64,000 nt of DNA from Bacteroidota bacterium. GTDB taxonomy: Bacteria > Bacteroidota > Bacteroidia > Cytophagales > Cyclobacteriaceae. Position 1 is the first letter of the stretch. Each line of letters starts with the position of its first letter. Position numbers and translations under genes: made by a program. This document shows positions 16,975 through 25,765 of the stretch, one piece after another. The notes under the pieces were generated by a model, which saw only the letters and a program-made list of their open reading frames with translations, ran no database searches and was not told where the DNA came from. The stretch lies in NCBI GenBank assembly GCA_023428695.1, contig JAEYWY010000017.1, forward strand, positions 62,001 to 126,000. Reading direction: 5' to 3'.

Positions 16975-17727
16975 TTAGTTCCCGTCGCTCCCCGGGTTAT
17001 TTTTGGGCGTGCCCGATAGCAAATTAGCGAGGTTTTTTTGCATTTCGCGCAATACGTTCAGGGGCAACACTTCTGCGGGCCGTCCGGAAGCTTTGATGAT
17101 GCCATTTTCAAGCAGAAAAACCCTGTCACTTAATTTGAGCACCTCCAGCATATCGTGGCTCACGAGAATAGTTGTAAGGTTGTATTGGCGATGCGCAGCG
17201 AGAATATACTCCTGCATACGAAGCCGAAGCGATGTATCAAGCGCCGCGAGTGGTTCGTCAAGCAGCAACAACGTTGGACGCCTGACGATCGCGCGCGCAA
17301 GAGCAACCCGTTGGCGTTGACCTCCACTAAGCATGGAAGGCATTGTTTTCCGAAGTTCGCTCAATTCCATCAGACTTATCACTTCATCGGCAACGTCTTC
17401 CGAATTTGGTGGCAGTCCATACGAAATATTTTCGATCACATTCATGTTTGGAAACAATGCGTAGTCCTGGAAGACTATTCCAACGCTACGTTCCTGAGGC
17501 TTGCGTGAAATTCCTTTTCGTTTATCGAACCATGAGGTACCATCAACCTCAATAAAACCGTCATGAGGTTTGAATACACCAGCGAGCATACGCAGTACAC
17601 TTGTTTTCCCAGCGCCCGATGCGCCATAGAGTGATACAAGCTCACCCCTCCCGATGTTCATCTTTATATCGAGATCAAACGGGCCCGCGGCCCCCTGCAG
17701 CTTTTGTTTCAATTCGATTGTAATCAT
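16975..17727 (-). CDS. modC: Molybdate ABC transporter ATP-binding protein
   Basis: A 250-residue ABC ATPase that powers molybdate (or tungstate) import. Walker A is GASGAGKT (35-42), the Q-loop is VFQDYALFPNMNV, the signature is LSGGQRQRVALARA, Walker B is LLLLDEPLAALD, and the switch His is in LVSHD. The usual C-terminal molybdate-binding MOP domain is absent: the protein ends soon after the nucleotide-binding domain. It overlaps modB by 4 nt and is transcribed with modAB. Confidence 0.9.
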   Translation of the reverse strand: MITIELKQKLQGAAGPFDLDIKMNIGRGELVSLYGASGAGKTSVLRMLAGVFKPHDGFIEVDGTSWFDKRKGISRKPQERSVGIVFQDYALFPNMNVIENISYGLPPNSEDVADEVISLMELSELRKTMPSMLSGGQRQRVALARAIVRRPTLLLLDEPLAALDTSLRLRMQEYILAAHRQYNLTTILVSHDMLEVLKLSDRVFLLENGIIKASGRPAEVLPLNVLREMQKNLANLLSGTPKNNPGSDGN

Positions 17728-18392
17728 GTGGCCTTCAGAGAACGATAGTTTACAAGGTAGACCCCAAGCAGGAGTACAAATGCAAACACGAGCAGTATCC
17801 CGCTGTACAGATTAGCACGACCGTAGTCCATTGCCTCGACGGCGTCATAAATCGCCACTGAAATCACGCGGGTCTCGCCCGGAATATTTCCGCCCACCAT
17901 TAACACGACGCCAAATTCACCGAGGGTATGCGCAAACGTCAGGATACCTCCGGTTATTACGGCTGCCCTTATGTTGGGCAGCAGCACGCGTCGAAGCGTA
18001 GTCCATTTACCTTTGCCTAACGTATATGACGCCTCAGCCAGTGAACCAGGAAGCATCCGGAAACCGGCAAGTAACGGCTGGATCATGAAAGGCAGGCTGT
18101 AAACGACTGAGGCCAGTATCAGACCGTGAAAGGTAAACACGAGGCGTAAATTCAAGATTTCATCGATCCATCTCCCAAAAGAATTGGCCGGGCTCAGCGC
18201 AATCAGCAGATAGAATCCCATCACGGAAGGGGGCAGTATCAACGGAAGACTGAGCACAGCCTCAACGACTATTTTTCCCCTGAAAGCTGATGTCGACAAC
18301 CAATATGCGACCGGTATTCCAATGATATAAAGAATAGCGGTTGTGATCAGCGCCAGCTTCAGCGTAAGCAAAAATGGACCGGCTTCGAGCAT
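17724..18392 (-). CDS. modB: Molybdate ABC transporter permease
   Basis: A 222-residue inner-membrane protein with about five or six hydrophobic helices. It carries the EAA-loop that contacts the ATPase (SLAEASYTLGKGKWTTLRRV, then LLPNIRAAVITG). LSLPLILPPSVMGFYLL is a conserved ModB segment. It starts 2 nt after modA ends and overlaps modC by 4 nt, so the three genes form a compact operon transcribed modA-modB-modC. Confidence 0.92.
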   Translation of the reverse strand: MLEAGPFLLTLKLALITTAILYIIGIPVAYWLSTSAFRGKIVVEAVLSLPLILPPSVMGFYLLIALSPANSFGRWIDEILNLRLVFTFHGLILASVVYSLPFMIQPLLAGFRMLPGSLAEASYTLGKGKWTTLRRVLLPNIRAAVITGGILTFAHTLGEFGVVLMVGGNIPGETRVISVAIYDAVEAMDYGRANLYSGILLVFAFVLLLGVYLVNYRSLKAT

Positions 18393-18394
18393 GA

Positions 18395-19153
18395 TTATGG
18401 CTTTTCCCGAAAGCCAAAATACGCTAAAATCTGTTTCGCTTCTGCGCCGTTCATGTATGCGACAAAGGCAGCAACATCCTGGCGAGCCTGAGCTTGTTTT
18501 AATACCACGAAGCCCTGTTCCAGATCAGAGTGAGTTCCGTCAGGGAAAATATAAAAATGACCATTCTGGGATTTCATCGTCGGCGACAAGGCAAGGGCGA
18601 GAGCAATGATTCCGACATCAGCCGCTCCGCTGGTAACAAACTGAGCTGTCTGTGCAATGTTCTCACCATAAACAAGGCGTGGTTTGACTTCGTCCTGTAA
18701 CTTATAATACGTCAAAACTTCCATTGCTTTTCGGCCATACGGCGCGTGCAACGGATTGGCTATTGCTACTTTTTTCACGTTTGGGTTTCTCAGTAAATCA
18801 ATACCATCGTTGCGTGGATCAAACTTTGCGCTCCACAATACGAGTCTTCCAAATCCGTAAGTGTGCACGTCCGAACCTGTTAGCTTGCGCTCCTGAAGTC
18901 GCCTTGGGTAATCGATATCGGCCGAAAAGTAAATATGAAACGGCGCGCCGTTCAAGATTTGTTCGAAGAGTTTCCCTGAAGACCCGTAGCTGACAGACAC
19001 AACTACACCGGGATGGGTATTCCGATATGAAGCGATTATAGAATCGAGCGCAAACTTGAGGTCAGACGCCGCCCCTATCATTATTCGGTTATTTTGGGCC
19101 GATAGCGGTGTCGTTAGCAAGACAATGATCAAAAGCAACAAACCTGGTCTCAT
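18395..19153 (-). CDS. modA: Molybdate-binding periplasmic protein
   Basis: A 252-residue solute-binding protein. The signal peptide is MRPGLLLLIIVLLTTPLSAQ. The mature part begins IMIGAASDLKFALDSI, the ModA opening that contributes the first oxyanion contacts; VSVSYGSSGKLFEQI supplies the next. GAADVGIIALALAL and the C-terminal FVAYMNGAEAKQILAYFGF also fit. The open frame extends to 19267, but the ATG at 19153 gives the proper signal peptide. First gene of modABC; no ModE-type operator was recognised in the short upstream region. Confidence 0.92.
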   Translation of the reverse strand: MRPGLLLLIIVLLTTPLSAQNNRIMIGAASDLKFALDSIIASYRNTHPGVVVSVSYGSSGKLFEQILNGAPFHIYFSADIDYPRRLQERKLTGSDVHTYGFGRLVLWSAKFDPRNDGIDLLRNPNVKKVAIANPLHAPYGRKAMEVLTYYKLQDEVKPRLVYGENIAQTAQFVTSGAADVGIIALALALSPTMKSQNGHFYIFPDGTHSDLEQGFVVLKQAQARQDVAAFVAYMNGAEAKQILAYFGFREKP

Positions 19154-19308
19154 GATGCACGGAATTTTACCATGAAAGTATAAAATGATCCGAACAATAC
19201 GGAACAGCTGCAATTTACCCGCGCAATCGTCACAATCGAAATATCTGATCCGGCTTCGTTTTGTCATTTCAGTCTGGTATTATGCATGGACATCAACCCC
19301 CAACACCT

Positions 19309-19524
19309 ATGGCGAAATTCATTGAACTCACTGTTTCGGAAGAAGAAGTATCAAAGACAGAGATCATAAACGTCGACGCCGTGGGCCGGGTTTATCCAAG
19401 TCCGCAGAACAATCGCACCAGCATTATCGAACTCAGCTATCACAGCATCAGTGATGCGCCTGTTTATCTGGAAGTACAGATGCCGTATGAGCGGCTCCGC
19501 CTGTACTTTGTAGACGGTAATTGA
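19309..19524 (+). CDS. Small conserved-looking protein of unknown function
   Basis: A 71-residue beta-rich protein (AKFIELTVSEEEVSKTEIINV, SIIELSY, PVYLEVQMPYERLRLYFVDG). The strand pattern, with a residue like INVDAVGRVYPS followed by a Thr-containing turn, resembles the FlbD-like small-protein shape, a weak comparison. Longer starts at 19261 or 19282 are possible; 19309 (MAKFIEL) gives the cleanest opening. It is divergent from modA across about 155 bp. No operon partner. Confidence 0.5.
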   Translation: MAKFIELTVSEEEVSKTEIINVDAVGRVYPSPQNNRTSIIELSYHSISDAPVYLEVQMPYERLRLYFVDGN

Positions 19525-19692
19525 TACCGAAAGGCTGTTTCCGCATGACTATTGTCATTGCCCGGAATAACTACGTTCCGAAGCATTTCTATTACGTTGT
19601 CCATCATCACGTTACCCCGCTGAAAAAATCTCCCGTAAAGGTGACATTAGTTACAGAATCACGGTGTGGTACCCTGTAGTTTTGAAGAAAAA

Positions 19693-19920
19693 ATGACAAG
19701 GAACATGGGTTCTGCCGACCGGATAATCAGAGTTGTCGCGGCGGCTGTATTCACAGCTTTATCATTTACGGGAATCGTGTCCGGTACTGCAGCGGTCATC
19801 CTGGCGGTAGTCGCAGTCGTGCTGGTGTTAACTGCGTTTTGGGGTTATTGCCCTCTGTACAAGATTCTGGGAACGTCTACTGATCGCGAGCACAAGGTTG
19901 GAGGGGATGGACTCAATTAA
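19693..19920 (+). CDS. DUF2892 inner-membrane protein
   Basis: A 75-residue protein of the DUF2892 family (YgaP-like transmembrane unit). MTRNMGSADRIIRVVAAAVF is the hallmark opening, followed by two transmembrane helices and the GYCPLYKILGTST end. In YgaP this unit is fused to a rhodanese domain; here it is encoded as a separate gene whose end overlaps the start of a rhodanese gene by 14 nt, so the two probably form one membrane-bound sulfurtransferase. Start at 19693 is preferred over 19666. Confidence 0.85.
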   Translation: MTRNMGSADRIIRVVAAAVFTALSFTGIVSGTAAVILAVVAVVLVLTAFWGYCPLYKILGTSTDREHKVGGDGLN

Positions 19921-20239
19921 GATTTATTACAAGACCTGTCCCGACGTAGACTTCCACAGGTTTACCGAAGAGGGCGGAATAATACTTGACGTTCGGACGC
20001 CTGCGGAGTTTTTCGCAGGTCATGTCGAAGGGGCCATTAACATTCCGCTGGAGGAATTGACAACCAATTTGCATCGGCTCCCGAACCGGCACCAACCGAT
20101 TATCACGTGTTGCACGTCCGGGATGAAGAGCGCAACAGCTAAGGTGATCCTGGAATCGCATGGATACACGCGCGTGTGTAACGGCGGTAGTTTCAAAAAT
20201 TTAAATGAAAAAATACTATATGGAACCACATCATTATAA
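19907..20239 (+). CDS. Single-domain rhodanese (sulfurtransferase)
   Basis: A 110-residue rhodanese. ILDVRTPAEFFAGHVEGAINIP is the typical first half; the active loop is CCTSGMKS with catalytic Cys69. It lacks a signal peptide, so it is cytoplasmic. It moves sulfane sulfur from thiosulfate or persulfides to an acceptor. The ATG at 19907 follows a GGAGGGG Shine-Dalgarno inside the end of the DUF2892 gene; a longer TTG-started form (19898) is less likely. Middle gene of the DUF2892-rhodanese-OsmC operon. Confidence 0.88.
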   Translation: MDSIKIYYKTCPDVDFHRFTEEGGIILDVRTPAEFFAGHVEGAINIPLEELTTNLHRLPNRHQPIITCCTSGMKSATAKVILESHGYTRVCNGGSFKNLNEKILYGTTSL

Positions 20240-20684
20240 TGTCACCGTTACATGGAACGCAGATCGTAAAGGAGTGATCTGTTCACCCGAACTGAACGAC
20301 GCAAAGTCGGTTAACGGGTGTATTGAGGTCGCCACTCCACCGGAGTTTCCCAAAGGAATGCCCGGTATATGGTCTCCTGAACATTTATACACAGCCGCAG
20401 TCAGCAGTTGCCTTATGACAACATTTCTTGCGATTGCTGAAAACTCCAGACTTGATTTTGTGTCATTCCGGTGTCAATCCTCCGGAAAACTGGAAGTCGT
20501 CGACGGCAAATACAGGATGACAGAAGTTACGCTCAACCCGATAGTTGAAATCGCCGACGCAACGCAACACGAAAAGGCACTCAGAGTACTTACAAAAGCA
20601 GAATCTAATTGCCTGATCTCAAATTCCATTACGGCAAAAGTTAGTATGAACCCGGTAGTAGAAGTTGCCCAATTTCACGATTGA
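20220..20684 (+). CDS. OsmC/Ohr-family peroxidase-like protein
   Basis: About 154 residues. An OsmC-fold protein that detoxifies organic hydroperoxides through two Cys. The two reactive Cys are in AVSSCLMTTFL and AESNCLISNSI, in the expected positions, and PEHLYTAAVSSC is a family signature. The start overlaps the rhodanese gene by 20 nt; an ATG at 20205 would add five residues and is also possible. Co-transcription with the rhodanese suggests a role in sulfur or oxidative stress. It is followed by a very strong terminator. Confidence 0.87.
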   Translation: MEPHHYNVTVTWNADRKGVICSPELNDAKSVNGCIEVATPPEFPKGMPGIWSPEHLYTAAVSSCLMTTFLAIAENSRLDFVSFRCQSSGKLEVVDGKYRMTEVTLNPIVEIADATQHEKALRVLTKAESNCLISNSITAKVSMNPVVEVAQFHD

Positions 20685-20706
20685 AATTTGGAATGAGAAC
20701 AGGCGG

Positions 20707-20736
20707 GGAGTCCACCACGGTGGACTCCTTTTTTTT
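20707..20736 (+). terminator. Strong rho-independent terminator
   Basis: Perfect 10-bp inverted repeat GGAGTCCACC-ac-GGTGGACTCC (20707-20728) followed by eight T residues. It ends the DUF2892-rhodanese-OsmC operon. Confidence 0.92.
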
Positions 20737-20781
20737 GGCGCCTCTATGCCGGTATGATTGAATGCATTATTTTCAAAGGTT

Positions 20782-20789
20782 TATATTTG
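20782..20789 (+). promoter_or_regulatory. Bacteroidota -7 promoter of the GNAT gene
   Basis: TATATTTG is a perfect TAnnTTTG element, with TTG 21 nt upstream (20758-20760). The gene starts 33 nt downstream. Confidence 0.65.
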
Positions 20790-20822
20790 TAAAGTCACAC
20801 TCCGGAACAATAACCGCAAAAA

Positions 20823-21110
20823 ATGGAAGTTCTGCACAAGGAACTCAGGAATAAGGGCACCTTTTACATCGAAGAGAACGGAAAAACGCTGGCGAGCATG
20901 TACTACTCGCGGTACTCCCCCGAGCACATCGTAATTGACCATACAGAAGTAGATGACGCACTCCGGGGCAAAGGTGCCGGCAAACAAATGATCGCGCGCG
21001 CAGTGGAATGGGCGCGCGAAAACAAGGTACGCGTCACACCTGCGTGTCCGTTCGCGCATTCACTCTTCCAAAAAATAACAGACTTCGAAGATGTCTGGGA
21101 AAGGGAATAG
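20823..21110 (+). CDS. YjdJ-type GNAT N-acetyltransferase
   Basis: A 95-residue minimal GNAT acetyltransferase (COG2388 type). IVIDHTEVDDALRGKGAGKQMI carries the acetyl-CoA-binding loop R/QxxGxG/A, and the C-terminal VRVTPACPFAHSLFQK is the characteristic CPxA segment. The acceptor substrate is unknown. Normal length for this compact family. The stop codon lies directly against the stop codon of the convergent bestrophin-like gene, with no base between. Confidence 0.85.
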   Translation: MEVLHKELRNKGTFYIEENGKTLASMYYSRYSPEHIVIDHTEVDDALRGKGAGKQMIARAVEWARENKVRVTPACPFAHSLFQKITDFEDVWERE

Positions 21111-21890
21111 TTAATCCATAAAACTGACGATATCCCTTTCGTCAATTCGAATATCATCCTCTCCTACTTCGTCGAATGGATGCTCGAGGTGATCCTGGAT
21201 ATTATCCAGGCTGACAAGAATAAAACTGTACAGTACCGGCATTACGAATTCAAGGCTTGCGGAAAAGTCATGAAACGTGCTTGCAAAGTAGGGACCGTAC
21301 ATGATGGGAAAGATGTATATGAATACCTTACTGTAGGCGCGCAGCGTAATCGGCGTACGATAGCCATGAATCGCCTTGAGGCTGTCGAAGGCGATAATCA
21401 TTTTGCTTATATACTGATTGATCCGCGAAATTTCAGTGCTCTGAACCCCCAGTTGACGCATTTCGATAGTCATACGGGAAAAACTTGAAAAGTAGTCGTA
21501 TACCTTTTTCTCATTTGCCTCAAACTCCTTTCTATGCGTCGACGTAAACATTTCGCGTGTGAGTCGAACCATATCGCCGATCAGAATCCGTGTCCGATCC
21601 GGTAGGTCGTTAGGCTGATCATTGAGAATCCAGTCGCGCGTCGCATAGTAAAGCGTAATGGCATGGCCCTTGAAATCGGAAAAACGCTGAAGGGCAGTTT
21701 CCCTCCGACTATATGCGGCACTGATAGAAAAAACAACCGGAAAGACGATAGCCACACCGACAAGCATGTCCGGAAATTTGGCCGTAAGGCCATAACGAAA
21801 ACACACTTCACTTGATATAACCGCAAGAACGGTTACTATCAGTGTTTTGTAATTGATGATCAGAAAAAAGCTACGCAGAATCCGTTTCAT
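21111..21890 (-). CDS. Bestrophin-like anion channel protein
   Basis: A 259-residue membrane protein of the bestrophin/UPF0187 family, chloride-type anion channels. Two N-terminal transmembrane helices (about 11-60) are followed by a cytoplasmic helical region and later helices around 190-230. The closing segment LDNIQDHLEHPFDEVGEDDI is the family's conserved acidic tail that resembles a calcium-clasp region. The opening KRILRSFFLIINYKTLI fits the family. Stand-alone on the minus strand. Ion selectivity cannot be judged. Confidence 0.8.
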   Translation of the reverse strand: MKRILRSFFLIINYKTLIVTVLAVISSEVCFRYGLTAKFPDMLVGVAIVFPVVFSISAAYSRRETALQRFSDFKGHAITLYYATRDWILNDQPNDLPDRTRILIGDMVRLTREMFTSTHRKEFEANEKKVYDYFSSFSRMTIEMRQLGVQSTEISRINQYISKMIIAFDSLKAIHGYRTPITLRAYSKVFIYIFPIMYGPYFASTFHDFSASLEFVMPVLYSFILVSLDNIQDHLEHPFDEVGEDDIRIDERDIVSFMD

Positions 21891-21942
21891 TGGTGCACAA
21901 GGTACACAACGAAATTAGTCTCAATTATAAGAACTTGTCAAA

Positions 21943-23169
21943 TTAATTTGGCTGACCGGAAAGAATTTCGACTTCCACCCTTACATTCTTTCGGGCATTT
22001 GGACCATTGCGGTCAAATAACGGTTTCCTTCCGCCCCACGACCTGATTTCAATACGATCCGTGGAGATACCATTTTCAATCAGATAATCTCTGATGATTT
22101 CGGCGCGAAGCTGGGACAATTCTTTTGCAGAACCGATAGCGGTAACGGAGCCATCAAGTGAAAAGAAATTCTTCTCAGGTCCCATCTTGATAATTTTGCC
22201 GTGATAGTTTCCATTGGAATGTCCGTGAAGCTTGATCCGGTACGACGGCACCTCCTGCATCATCTGTAGCAACATGCTCAATTCATAGCGGGATTCAGGT
22301 AACATCACATTGGCGTCATTGAAGAAATAGACATTGTATAGTGTCGCAATATCGCCTTTATGATAACGAACCAGGTCGAAGTTTACAACGATCGTGGTTC
22401 CCATCAGATCGATATAGGGCTTCACTGTGTCAGCAAGAGGAACCGGATAGTTGATTTCGTATTGCAGGCGTCGATATCCGAAAGCCTCACAAATCAATGT
22501 GAGTTGTCCTGTTTTGCTTTTGGGATCAGGGAGAACCAGATACTCATTTCCCTTTACGCGAGTGATTTCTTTCGCACGTTCAGTATCGACAACCGTAACT
22601 TCGCCTTCAACGATGCGGTTATTCCGCGCATGAAACAAGCTCAGGAAGACTTCAGTATTCCCAAGGGTCATTTGTTTGTGTTGGACAATTTCTTCATTGT
22701 CGGTAACAACAATGGTGTCTTTCGGATCCTGATATTTTTGCTCAGGCAGTGTCTGCTCTTCGGGGGTTGGTGAGACATCGACCCCGTTATCTGCAGGCTT
22801 CGGTGTGGACTCCTGAACTGGCGGGCTTTGTTTGACAACGACGTCACCAGGAACCACACGTACCCAGGCTTCCGTATGCCGGGTTGTTCGTCTTATCTGT
22901 TGCATCTCGAGAATAGATCCCCGGAGATTATCGTAGTACTTCACGTACACCAGCAAGAGATTTGTTCGTTCGTGCAAACCATATTTTGCTTCAAAACCTT
23001 CCGTATGAAGTGTCTGAATAAGACGGTTGGCCAGATTTTCATGATTGGGGGAATACGCCGCAACGACGATATAATATCCGGGCTCAAGCTGTTGTGAGGA
23101 TTGCGCATAGCCCGGGCTCAGGCATACGAGCATGGCAAAAGCCAGGATCACGAGTTTTGCAATTTTCAT
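21943..23169 (-). CDS. SPOR plus OmpA-domain outer-membrane/periplasmic protein
   Basis: A 408-residue exported protein. The signal peptide ends about residue 22 (PGYAQ). An N-terminal SPOR-like domain (about 26-105, GYYIVVAAYSPNHENLANRL) could bind denuded glycan at division sites. A Pro/Glu-rich linker and a beta domain follow (about 110-265). The C-terminal OmpA domain (about 275-405, with LHGHSNGN and LSQLRAEIIRDYLIENGIS ... NARKNVRVEVEI) binds peptidoglycan. It is the last gene of the minus-strand envelope cluster and likely helps anchor the envelope, an inference from its domains. Confidence 0.83.
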   Translation of the reverse strand: MKIAKLVILAFAMLVCLSPGYAQSSQQLEPGYYIVVAAYSPNHENLANRLIQTLHTEGFEAKYGLHERTNLLLVYVKYYDNLRGSILEMQQIRRTTRHTEAWVRVVPGDVVVKQSPPVQESTPKPADNGVDVSPTPEEQTLPEQKYQDPKDTIVVTDNEEIVQHKQMTLGNTEVFLSLFHARNNRIVEGEVTVVDTERAKEITRVKGNEYLVLPDPKSKTGQLTLICEAFGYRRLQYEINYPVPLADTVKPYIDLMGTTIVVNFDLVRYHKGDIATLYNVYFFNDANVMLPESRYELSMLLQMMQEVPSYRIKLHGHSNGNYHGKIIKMGPEKNFFSLDGSVTAIGSAKELSQLRAEIIRDYLIENGISTDRIEIRSWGGRKPLFDRNGPNARKNVRVEVEILSGQPN

Positions 23170-23227
23170 GGTCAGGATAGGGCTTAAACAATATTACCCA
23201 AAAAATCGCAAATTCCAACGTGTGTAC

Positions 23228-24205
23228 TTACGCAGATCGCGCAGGGCCACCATCGAAACGTTCTTTCAGGAAGCCCAGCCCATACCCCCAAAGTTGCAAC
23301 CACGCAGCGGGTACCGACAGCAGTGCGACCGTTACGTCGCGATTGATGAAGAATGAATGAAGAAATATCGAGAACAAGTAACATCCCAGGACGATCAGCG
23401 CCAGGAAAAAAAGTGTGCTCGAGAGAAACGGTAACACTACAAGAGACGAAACCCCAATCACAAAAATTGCGGGCAGCCAGTGGGTTGCTTTTACTTCACC
23501 CGGAAACTCCCTTCCCACGAGAATCCGGCCACGACCGAAGTTGTATACCTGATCATAAAATCCCGCGAATGATGTTCTTCGTTTGTGGAAGACGTATGCG
23601 TCGGGAATAAGTCCAACCTTAAATCCTGCATTACGCATGCGGATGCTGAATTCAATGTCCTCTGCAAACCTGTCGAACTTGAACCCGCCAGTGGCCTCAA
23701 ATACACGCCGCGATATACCCATATTGAAACTTCTTGGCTGGAACCATCCAAGGTGTTTCTTGCCGCCGCGAATACCACCGGTAGTTAACACGGAGGCCAT
23801 GGTGTACCCCATTGCGCGTTGCACGGGCGTAAAGCTGTCGTGAGCCCGGTCTGGACCACCCCATGCATCCCAGTTGTGCTTTTCAAGCGCCGCATTCACA
23901 ACGTCGAAATACCCGGGGGGAATCACGCAATCAGAATCAAAGACTACAAAATATTCGCCGAGTGCCTGAGCGAAGCCGAAATTTCGTGACGGGCCGGGGC
24001 CTGAATTCGATTTAAAGAAGTAACGGATGTTAAGGCGATCGGAATAACGTTGAACGACCTCATCACTTCGGATGGTTGATCCATCCTCGATGATGACCAC
24101 TTCAAAATCGGTGTACTTCTGATTGAGGAGGCTTTGTAGCAATTCATCCACCTCATGAGGGCGGTTGTAAACCGGGATGATGACGGAATACCGCACGTGC
24201 TTCAT
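23228..24205 (-). CDS. Family 2 glycosyltransferase, membrane-associated
   Basis: A 325-residue GT2 enzyme. The N-terminal GT-A domain shows VIIPVYNRPHEVDELL, VVIIEDGST, the DxD-type VVFDSDCVIPPG and a later AEDIEFSIRMRNAG with the general base region. Hydrophobic segments at about 246-290 suggest membrane attachment, as in enzymes that act on lipid-linked or exported polysaccharide. The sugar donor and acceptor are unknown. It follows a second GT2 gene by 12 nt and shares its operon. Confidence 0.87.
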   Translation of the reverse strand: MKHVRYSVIIPVYNRPHEVDELLQSLLNQKYTDFEVVIIEDGSTIRSDEVVQRYSDRLNIRYFFKSNSGPGPSRNFGFAQALGEYFVVFDSDCVIPPGYFDVVNAALEKHNWDAWGGPDRAHDSFTPVQRAMGYTMASVLTTGGIRGGKKHLGWFQPRSFNMGISRRVFEATGGFKFDRFAEDIEFSIRMRNAGFKVGLIPDAYVFHKRRTSFAGFYDQVYNFGRGRILVGREFPGEVKATHWLPAIFVIGVSSLVVLPFLSSTLFFLALIVLGCYLFSIFLHSFFINRDVTVALLSVPAAWLQLWGYGLGFLKERFDGGPARSA

Positions 24206-24217
24206 CGGTATAATTCG

Positions 24218-25222
24218 CTATGCAGCGTCGATGCCACGAAGATTTTTTTGTTGATCAAAACCAACTCTGTCAATGACGAGATAATCCCTCCTTGCGACAG
24301 TCTGTATGGCAAAAAGTTCCGCAAGAAAACCTGTCAAAAACAGTTGCGCGCCGATAATAACAGCAACGAGAGCAAGATAAAACAGGGGTTGTTCGGTGAT
24401 ATCCCTTTTCATCGGCAAATGATCAAAGTAGAGCGACTTGATCTTGTCGTAGAAAAGTTTGAGTGTGAACAAAAAACCGAACATGAATGATATGAATCCC
24501 AGTGAACCAAAGAAGTGCATCGGCTTGCGGCCGAACTTTCCAACGAAGGTTATAGAAAGCACATCGAGCAGGCCCGTCATGCGGGACCAACCGAATTTGG
24601 TGCGACCATACTTGCGTTGATTGTGTTCGACAACTTTTTCGCCAATGCGCGTGAACCCGGCCCACTTGGCGATTACAGGGATGTAACGGTGCATCTCACC
24701 GTACACATTGATGTTCTTAACAACGATATCTTTATACGCCTTCAGCCCGCAATTGAAATCGTTCAGCTTGATTCCGGAGATCACACGCGTGATGGAGTTG
24801 AAGAACCTCGACGGAAGGCGTTTTGTTATCGGATCCCGCCTCACTTTTTTCCATCCCGACACGAGTTGGTATCCGTCTTTGGTGATCATGCGATAGAGAT
24901 CCGGAATTTCGTCCGGGCTGTCCTGAAGGTCGGCATCCATCGTGATCACAACTTTTCCCCGGCTTGCGCGAAATCCTGTCTGTAGTGCAGCGGACTTTCC
25001 GTAGTTACGATTGAAGCGAATACCTTTATAACGTTCGTCTTTCTCGCTTACGAGGGTGATTTGCTCCCAGGTAGAATCGGTGCTACCATCGTCAATAATC
25101 AATACTTCAAAGGAAAAGCCGTGCGCTTGCATCACACGGCCTATCCATTTGCAAAGTTCGGGGATTGATTCCTCCTCATCCTTTGCGGGAATGATCACTG
25201 AAATATCAGGAGCAACCTGCAT
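24218..25222 (-). CDS. Dolichol-phosphate-mannose-synthase-like GT2 glycosyltransferase
   Basis: A 334-residue protein of the DPM1/GtrB-like GT2 group that charges a polyprenyl phosphate with a sugar. ISVIIPAKDEEESIPEL and LIIDDGSTDSTW open the domain, TMDADLQDSPDEIPDL holds the metal-binding DxD, and FNCGLKAYK fits this subgroup. Two C-terminal transmembrane helices (about 243-267 and 282-308) match the GtrB form. It lies in the envelope cluster, 4 nt after a DUF4199 gene. The sugar is not known. Confidence 0.9.
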   Translation of the reverse strand: MQVAPDISVIIPAKDEEESIPELCKWIGRVMQAHGFSFEVLIIDDGSTDSTWEQITLVSEKDERYKGIRFNRNYGKSAALQTGFRASRGKVVITMDADLQDSPDEIPDLYRMITKDGYQLVSGWKKVRRDPITKRLPSRFFNSITRVISGIKLNDFNCGLKAYKDIVVKNINVYGEMHRYIPVIAKWAGFTRIGEKVVEHNQRKYGRTKFGWSRMTGLLDVLSITFVGKFGRKPMHFFGSLGFISFMFGFLFTLKLFYDKIKSLYFDHLPMKRDITEQPLFYLALVAVIIGAQLFLTGFLAELFAIQTVARRDYLVIDRVGFDQQKNLRGIDAA

Positions 25223-25226
25223 AGTC

Positions 25227-25760
25227 TCATATCATCGCCTGGGGAGCGTCTTTTTTTGTAAAGATAGTAACAATCAACGCGATTATTACTGACATTATTA
25301 CACCCATAATTAACCCCATAATAAGCATGGCCTCTGGCGTAAAAAATGGTGCGCTGAAGCTCATTGCCTGATCTATCTGAGCCTGCGACATTCCCTGTTT
25401 CTCCATCGCCTCAATTTGCTGATCCTTCATCGCTTCGGTGAACCCGGTGTCGACGAACTTCATGTAAATATAGGAAAAGACGCTGCTGATTGCGGATGAA
25501 ACAAGCGCCATCCAGAAAGCTATCCCGATACCTTGCCCATAGCTCATATAGCCATCACCATTGTCCTTGAAATACTTGTGAGCCAGCACGATCAAGACAA
25601 TACCGATGGGCAGACCAAGCCAGCGAGCTGGTCCCTGCATGTCCATTTTGGCCACAGCCATTACAAGAAAAAGGGCAATTGAGATAACCGCCGAAATAAG
25701 ACCATAACGAACTCCCGCTGAACGCGTGGTCACTTTTTCAGTTACTTCCTGTTGTTCCAT
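25227..25760 (-). CDS. DUF4199 membrane protein
   Basis: 177 residues with four hydrophobic helices and the DUF4199 layout: RYGLISAVISIALFLVMAVA, then DGYMSYGQGIGIAFWMALVSSAI, a long loop rich in Met and Gln (MEKQGMSQAQIDQ), then a pair of helices. DUF4199 proteins are Bacteroidota-specific and of unknown function; they commonly sit beside a GT2 glycosyltransferase, as here. It is 5 nt from a second, divergent copy, indicating an old duplication. Confidence 0.83.
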   Translation of the reverse strand: MEQQEVTEKVTTRSAGVRYGLISAVISIALFLVMAVAKMDMQGPARWLGLPIGIVLIVLAHKYFKDNGDGYMSYGQGIGIAFWMALVSSAISSVFSYIYMKFVDTGFTEAMKDQQIEAMEKQGMSQAQIDQAMSFSAPFFTPEAMLIMGLIMGVIMSVIIALIVTIFTKKDAPQAMI

Positions 25761-25765
25761 AGTTT

